A stretch of DNA of 47,815 bases from CAKSQF01 sp051867925 (lineage in GTDB: Bacteria > Bacillota > Clostridia > Oscillospirales > CAG-272): contig JBJDZI010000078.1 in assembly GCA_051867925.1 (NCBI GenBank), forward strand, positions 1 through 47,815, in the 5' to 3' direction. The translations under genes and the position numbers were made by a program. The notes under the pieces are model-generated. The model did no database searches. It had not been told where the DNA came from and was given only the letters and a program-made list of their open reading frames with translations. How positions within the stretch are numbered: position 1 is the stretch's first letter; the number at the start of each line of letters is the position of its first letter. Below, in pieces: positions 44,227-47,815 of the stretch.

Positions 44227-44868
44227 TTATTTGGTTCCGAACAGCCGATCTCCCGCATCGCCGAGTCCGGGAAGGATGTAGCCGTTCTCGTTAAGACCCC
44301 GATCCACGGTGGAGACATAGATGCTCACGTCGGGATGAGTCTCAGCAACGCGGGCAACACCCTCGGGCGCACCGATGATCGCCATAAATTTGATGGTTTT
44401 GCATCCCCGTTTTTTCAGCAGAGAGATGGCGTCGCAGGCACTGCCACCTGTGGCAAGCATGGGATCCACCACCAGCACCAGTTTGTCCTCGATACCGTCG
44501 GGGAGTTTGCAGTAATACTCGCAAGGCTCCAGCGTCTCCTCGTTGCGGTACATTCCGATGTGACCGACCCGTGCGGAGGGGAAGAGTACATGGACGCCGT
44601 TGACCATTCCCAGTCCCGCACGCAGGATGGGAACGATAGCGATGGCGTTGTCCTTCACCACCTGCTGGGTGCAGGTCTCCAAAGGCGTTTTGACCGTGAT
44701 TTCGGTGGTAGGAACGCCGTCTTTCAGACATTCGTAGGTCATCAGAGTGGTGATTTCCTCCACCAGTTCGCGGAATTCCTTCATGCTGGTGTTTTCATTC
44801 CGCAGGATAGCAACCTTATGGCAGATCAGCGGGTGATCAAATACCACCACGTTTTCGTACTGTTTCAT
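44227..44868 (-). CDS. upp: Uracil phosphoribosyltransferase
   Basis: Salvage enzyme making UMP from uracil and PRPP, 213 residues. Conserved blocks: RNENTSMKEFRELVEEITTLMTYE near the N terminus, PILRAGLGMVNG, the PRPP loop LVVDPMLATGGSACDAI (about 127-143) and the C-terminal LNENGYILPGLGDAGDRLFGTK that closes the uracil site. GGAGGTACGAAA sets the start at 44868. Single gene with a sigma-A promoter. Confidence 0.97.
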   Translation of the reverse strand: MKQYENVVVFDHPLICHKVAILRNENTSMKEFRELVEEITTLMTYECLKDGVPTTEITVKTPLETCTQQVVKDNAIAIVPILRAGLGMVNGVHVLFPSARVGHIGMYRNEETLEPCEYYCKLPDGIEDKLVLVVDPMLATGGSACDAISLLKKRGCKTIKFMAIIGAPEGVARVAETHPDVSIYVSTVDRGLNENGYILPGLGDAGDRLFGTK

Positions 44869-44919
44869 TTTCGTACCTCCCAAATTCAGCGGAGCCTTAT
44901 GGCAAGGATCGTCACTTGT

Positions 44920-44948
44920 ATTCTATCACAATCAACGGCATTTGTCAA
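44920..44948 (-). promoter_or_regulatory. Sigma-A promoter of upp
   Basis: TTGACA (44943-44948) and TAGAAT (44920-44925) are 17 bases apart on the minus strand. No PyrR-type leader was recognised in the roughly 45-base leader. Confidence 0.85.
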
Positions 44949-45019
44949 AGGGTTTTTGCATAGTTGAGAAAATAGCCGTGGAAAAGTTGTATATAATTGC
45001 GCGATGTTGACGTTTCCCT

Positions 45020-46387
45020 TTACCGTGCGGCGATTTTGCGGGCAACGTGAACACCGCTGGCGGAAGCGTGAGACAGAGAATGGGTGATGCCGCTACCGTC
45101 GCCAATGACGTACAGACCGCTGTAACAGGTTTCCAGATTCTCGTTGATGTCCACTTCCATGTTGTAGAACTTCACTTCCACGCCGTACAGCAGGGTGTCG
45201 TCGTTGGCGGTGCCGGGCGCAACCTTATCCAGCGCATAGATCATCTCGATAATGCCGTCCAGAATCCGCTTGGGCAGTACCAGACTCAGATCACCGGGGG
45301 TAGCCTTCAGCGTGGGGGTGATGAAGGCTTCGTCAATGCGGCTCTGATTGGAGCGGCGACCGCGGATCAGATCGCCGAATCGCTGAACGATCACGCCGCC
45401 GCCCAGCATATTGCTGAGTTTGGCGATGGATTCGCCGTAGCCGTTGGAGTCCTTGAATGGCTCGGAGAAATGCTTGGCAACCAGCAGAGCAAAATTGGTG
45501 TTTTCGGTCTGCTTGGCAGGATCCTCGTAACTGTGTCCGTTGACCGTGATGATGCCGTTGGTATTTTCGTTGACTACCGCGCCGCGGGGATTCATACAGA
45601 AGGTGCGCACTCTGTCGCCGTAGCCTTTGGTGCAGTATACGATCTTGCTCTCGTACAGCTCGTCTGTCAGATGGGCGAAGACGTCAGCGGGAAGCTCTAC
45701 GCGCACGCCGATGTCCACACGATTGGATTTGGTAGGGATCTTCAGTTCTTTGCAGACCCGTTCCATCCACTTACTACCGCTTCTGCCCACTGAGATGATG
45801 CACTTTTCGCAGGTGTAGGTGCGATCATTGCAACAAATCGCGTAGCCGCCGTCTATCATCGCCACAGAATCCACGGGAGTATCGAAGTAGAAATCCACCT
45901 TGTCTTTCAGATGGGCGTAGAGATTTTCCAGCACCACATAGTTGATATCAGTACCCAGATGGCGAACCGAAGCGTCCAGCAGGTGCAGATCGTGCCGGAT
46001 GCACTCTTTTTTGAACTTGGTTCCTGCGGTGGTGTACAGTTTAGTTCCTTCGCCGCCGTAGCGCAGATTGATCTCGTCCACATAGCGCATCAAATCCAGT
46101 GCCTGCTTTTTGCCGATCAGCTCGTGCAAAGTGCCGCCGAAATCGTTGGTGATATTGTATTTGCCGTCGGAAAAAGCACCCGCACCGCCGAATCCGCTCA
46201 TAATGGAGCAGGTCTTGCAGTTGATGCAGGACTTAACGGTCTCCCCGTTGATAGGACAATGCCGATTTTGCAGGGCGTGTCCCGTTTCAAACACGCCAAC
46301 CTTCAGATCAGGGTTCAGAAGAGTCAGTTCGTAAGCCGAAAAAATGCCGCCGGGACCGGCACCGATAATGATCACGTCATAATTCAT
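45020..46387 (-). CDS. FAD-dependent dehydrogenase (COG2509-like)
   Basis: Flavoprotein of 455 residues. The dinucleotide-binding motif is YDVIIIGAGPGGIFSAYEL at the N terminus, a cysteine cluster CINCKTCSIMSGFGGAGAFSDGKYN sits at about 54-79, CIISVGRSGSKWMERVC is mid-protein, and the second FAD contact GLYVIGDGSGITHSLSHASASGVHVA is near the C terminus. It resembles uncharacterised FAD dehydrogenases of COG2509; the substrate is unknown. GGAGGATTATCT before the ATG sets the start. A terminator-like hairpin lies directly upstream of that ribosome binding site. No terminator was recognised after it. Confidence 0.88.
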   Translation of the reverse strand: MNYDVIIIGAGPGGIFSAYELTLLNPDLKVGVFETGHALQNRHCPINGETVKSCINCKTCSIMSGFGGAGAFSDGKYNITNDFGGTLHELIGKKQALDLMRYVDEINLRYGGEGTKLYTTAGTKFKKECIRHDLHLLDASVRHLGTDINYVVLENLYAHLKDKVDFYFDTPVDSVAMIDGGYAICCNDRTYTCEKCIISVGRSGSKWMERVCKELKIPTKSNRVDIGVRVELPADVFAHLTDELYESKIVYCTKGYGDRVRTFCMNPRGAVVNENTNGIITVNGHSYEDPAKQTENTNFALLVAKHFSEPFKDSNGYGESIAKLSNMLGGGVIVQRFGDLIRGRRSNQSRIDEAFITPTLKATPGDLSLVLPKRILDGIIEMIYALDKVAPGTANDDTLLYGVEVKFYNMEVDINENLETCYSGLYVIGDGSGITHSLSHASASGVHVARKIAAR

Positions 46388-46400
46388 AGATAATCCTCCG

Positions 46401-46441
46401 AAAAAATAACAGTTGACGATGAACGAACAAAGTCAACTGTT
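46401..46441 (-). promoter_or_regulatory. Terminator-like attenuator in the FAD-dehydrogenase leader
   Basis: On the minus strand AACAGTTGAC pairs perfectly with GTCAACTGTT over a 14-base loop and is followed by ATTTTTTC, which runs straight into the GGAGG of the gene. It lies between promoter and gene, so it can stop transcription or hide the ribosome binding site. Confidence 0.7.
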
Positions 46442-46511
46442 TGCGGTAGTTGGTAGAAACGCTCAACCGTATTATGAGCTTATATGGATATGTGATTATT
46501 TTGACAGTTTA

Positions 46512-46540
46512 ATTATACCACAAAAAGAAACCATTGTCAA
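46512..46540 (-). promoter_or_regulatory. Sigma-A promoter of the FAD dehydrogenase
   Basis: TTGACA (46535-46540) and TATAAT (46512-46517) with 17 bases between on the minus strand; the leader is about 118 nt. Confidence 0.92.
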
Positions 46541-46584
46541 GTGCAGGGCAGGGGGATGTGTAAATATTGCCGAAGGGATGCGAA

Positions 46585-46616
46585 AAACCGACAAGTTGCG
46601 GCTTGTCGGTTTCTTT
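46585..46616. terminator. Bidirectional terminator hairpin
   Basis: The AAACCGACAAG/CTTGTCGGTTT stem with a six-base loop is followed by CTTT on plus and TTC on minus (TTTTTC in all counting the stem). No gene on either side clearly uses it: the FAD dehydrogenase promoter points away and the truncated frame to the right is on plus. It may be left over from an inserted element. Confidence 0.7.
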
Positions 46617-46671
46617 GGAAGATAACACTGCGTTTCATACAACCGCCCCGTTTTTCCATGCAGGAAGTAGT

Positions 46672-47815
46672 TTGATCGGATATAAACGGAATAAAGCACA
46701 AAAGAAAAATGCAGCCTACAAATTCGCAGAGGCGGCTTACAACGGTGACGTGGAGTGGATGCAGGAGCTGGTGAACGAGCTAAAGACGGCTGATCCGAAA
46801 AGCAAGCTTGCCACACGTCTGCAGACAAAGCTGGACGCAGGAGAGATGCTTTCCGGCAAAGAGCTGATGAAGGCAGCAGAGCAGATCACAGCGGCAACCG
46901 AGAAGAAGAATCAGAGTGGGCATACCAATTCATCGACCGATACTCAAAACGCCGCAGAGAGCGATTCTGCGGCGTTTGAGAGGGATCGTTCGCTCCAGGA
47001 AGAACGCCGGCAGGAGTTTGAAGAAAATCTGTATCGGGAATGGGGCAGAAACGGGACAGACTTTGCCTCTGCCCGTGCCAAACTGGAAAAGGACGGCGGT
47101 GCCGGGATGGAGAGCGCAGAGGCGTTTCGCATCTACACCGAAGCCAAGAACGAGGCGGCGGCTGAAGCAAAAGCCGATCGGTTCAAGGTGACCGTGACCG
47201 AGAGCGGAGAAGACTCCTCTGCGGTTCGGGTGGCGTCTGTCTCCGGCGGCAACGTCACGGTGGAGCTTGCGGATGGCAGACGTGTGAATATTTCCGACAT
47301 AACCTTTGAAAATCCAAATACGGCGGTGCTGTATAAAGCGGCTGCGAGAATGAATGCGGCGTCCGCCAATGCGATGATTGAAGGCTTCGAAACGGTTGCA
47401 AGGGGCGGGAGCGCGTCGGATGCGCTGAATTATGTACGTGGCTGGCAGGAGGCGTACAATTCCGCACGATACGGAATTGATCTGTCCGAGAGCCGTTTTG
47501 CCTATACGCTTACCGAGGAACAGCTGGAAGCGGCGAAGCGTGCCGGCATAAATGATCGCCGTCGGGAGAGGGCTACCGTGGGCGAAAAGCGCACCGAGAA
47601 GCGGAAAGGTACGCTCCATATGGAAACGGATGCATCAAACATTTCCGAGGCGCAGAAGACGGCTGTGGAGGAGTTGGAGCGCTTAGCGCAGGCGCTTGGC
47701 ATTGACATTTACCTGTATTCAGAAGCAGACAGTACGCACAACGGATGGTACGACCGCACAGACGGTTCGATTCACCTGAATCTGGCGAAAGAACTGTCGG
47801 CAGAGGGAACCTTGC
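46672..47815 (+). CDS. Partial phage/ICE-type large polyvalent protein, 5' truncated
   Basis: An open frame of 381 codons runs to the window edge with no stop. The first third is helical and charged (IGYKRNKAQKKNAAYKFAEA, LQTKLDAGEMLSGKELMKAA). A beta stretch (VTVELADGRRVNISDITFEN) follows, then helices (YKAAARMNAASANAMIEGF), a linker (INDRRRERATVGEKRTEKRK), and a last segment AQALGIDIYLYSEA, then HNGWYDRTDGSIHLNLAKEL. That last part resembles the lead-in to a zincin domain (HExxH would lie just outside). Such proteins occur in phages and conjugative elements of Clostridia. No ribosome binding site or good start is present (TTG at 46672, ATG at 46759), so the 5' end is probably missing. Confidence 0.65.
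   Translation, partial: MIGYKRNKAQKKNAAYKFAEAAYNGDVEWMQELVNELKTADPKSKLATRLQTKLDAGEMLSGKELMKAAEQITAATEKKNQSGHTNSSTDTQNAAESDSAAFERDRSLQEERRQEFEENLYREWGRNGTDFASARAKLEKDGGAGMESAEAFRIYTEAKNEAAAEAKADRFKVTVTESGEDSSAVRVASVSGGNVTVELADGRRVNISDITFENPNTAVLYKAAARMNAASANAMIEGFETVARGGSASDALNYVRGWQEAYNSARYGIDLSESRFAYTLTEEQLEAAKRAGINDRRRERATVGEKRTEKRKGTLHMETDASNISEAQKTAVEELERLAQALGIDIYLYSEADSTHNGWYDRTDGSIHLNLAKELSAEGTL

Noticed and set aside
46413..46625. 70-codon plus-strand frame ahead of the truncated element protein
   Set aside because: It spans the FAD-dehydrogenase promoter and attenuator and a terminator hairpin, and has no ribosome binding site.

Overview
The window reads as chromosome of a spore-forming, gut-type member of the Clostridia, probably Oscillospiraceae/Ruminococcaceae. 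The spoIIAA-spoIIAB-sigF operon gives sporulation. A T-box valS leader, zinc-ribbon forms of L28 and L32, LuxS, an LTA-synthase-type sulfatase and many perfect TTGACA-17-TATAAT promoters are typical of Bacillota. Base composition is balanced (roughly half G+C by eye). No rRNA, tRNA, CRISPR array or complete insertion sequence was seen. The family placement is inference.

Layout. 0.1-2.1 kb: minus-strand HAD phosphatase-luxS-mtnN operon (S-adenosylhomocysteine recycling and AI-2 formation). 2.3-5.0 kb: alaS. 5.2-6.7 kb: a frameshifted lipoprotein-type M14 carboxypeptidase. 7.0-11.8 kb: housekeeping genes rpmB, plsY-der-DUF512 radical SAM, and yceD-rpmF. 12.1-13.6 kb: the sigma-F operon. 13.9-17.0 kb: valS with its T-box leader and promoter. 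17.1-19.3 kb: an LtaS-like sulfatase. 19.5-22.9 kb: fkp-fucU, for L-fucose salvage to GDP-fucose. 23.1-25.4 kb: HAD hydrolase, GH109-like oxidoreductase and DUF1232 protein. 25.7-28.3 kb: an ArsR-SdpI-ABC immunity-type operon. 28.5-31.1 kb: AEC permease, DegV and an SGNH hydrolase. 31.2-41.5 kb: an accessory block (below). 41.5-44.1 kb: DUF1643 protein, lipase and a second DegV. 44.2-46.4 kb: upp and an FAD oxidoreductase. From about 46.67 kb: a 5'-truncated coding region resembling phage/ICE polyvalent proteins that runs off the right edge.

The most interesting feature is the 31.2-41.5 kb block. It begins with a YesM-type sensor kinase and an AraC-type response regulator. Four promoters in the block (upstream of the kinase, of a membrane-anchored hypothetical, of an ABC exporter pair and of a DUF2975-flavodoxin-CDP-alcohol transferase unit) share one layout: a TGACACA box, 25 bp on (24 in one copy) a CTATC box overlying a non-consensus -35, then 19 bp (18 in one) to a good -10. 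The simplest reading is an autoregulated two-component regulon whose members are clustered around their regulator: 14 genes in four transcription units.

Intergenic spaces carry two families of dispersed small repeats. One is a roughly 160-bp MITE-like element with TCAGA-TGTCGAAAAAG terminal inverted repeats and an internal hairpin whose arms co-vary between copies. The other is a modular palindromic repeat. Other regulatory structures are an intrinsic terminator just ahead of the FAD-oxidoreductase ribosome binding site and two mutually exclusive hairpins in the leader of the second degV gene.
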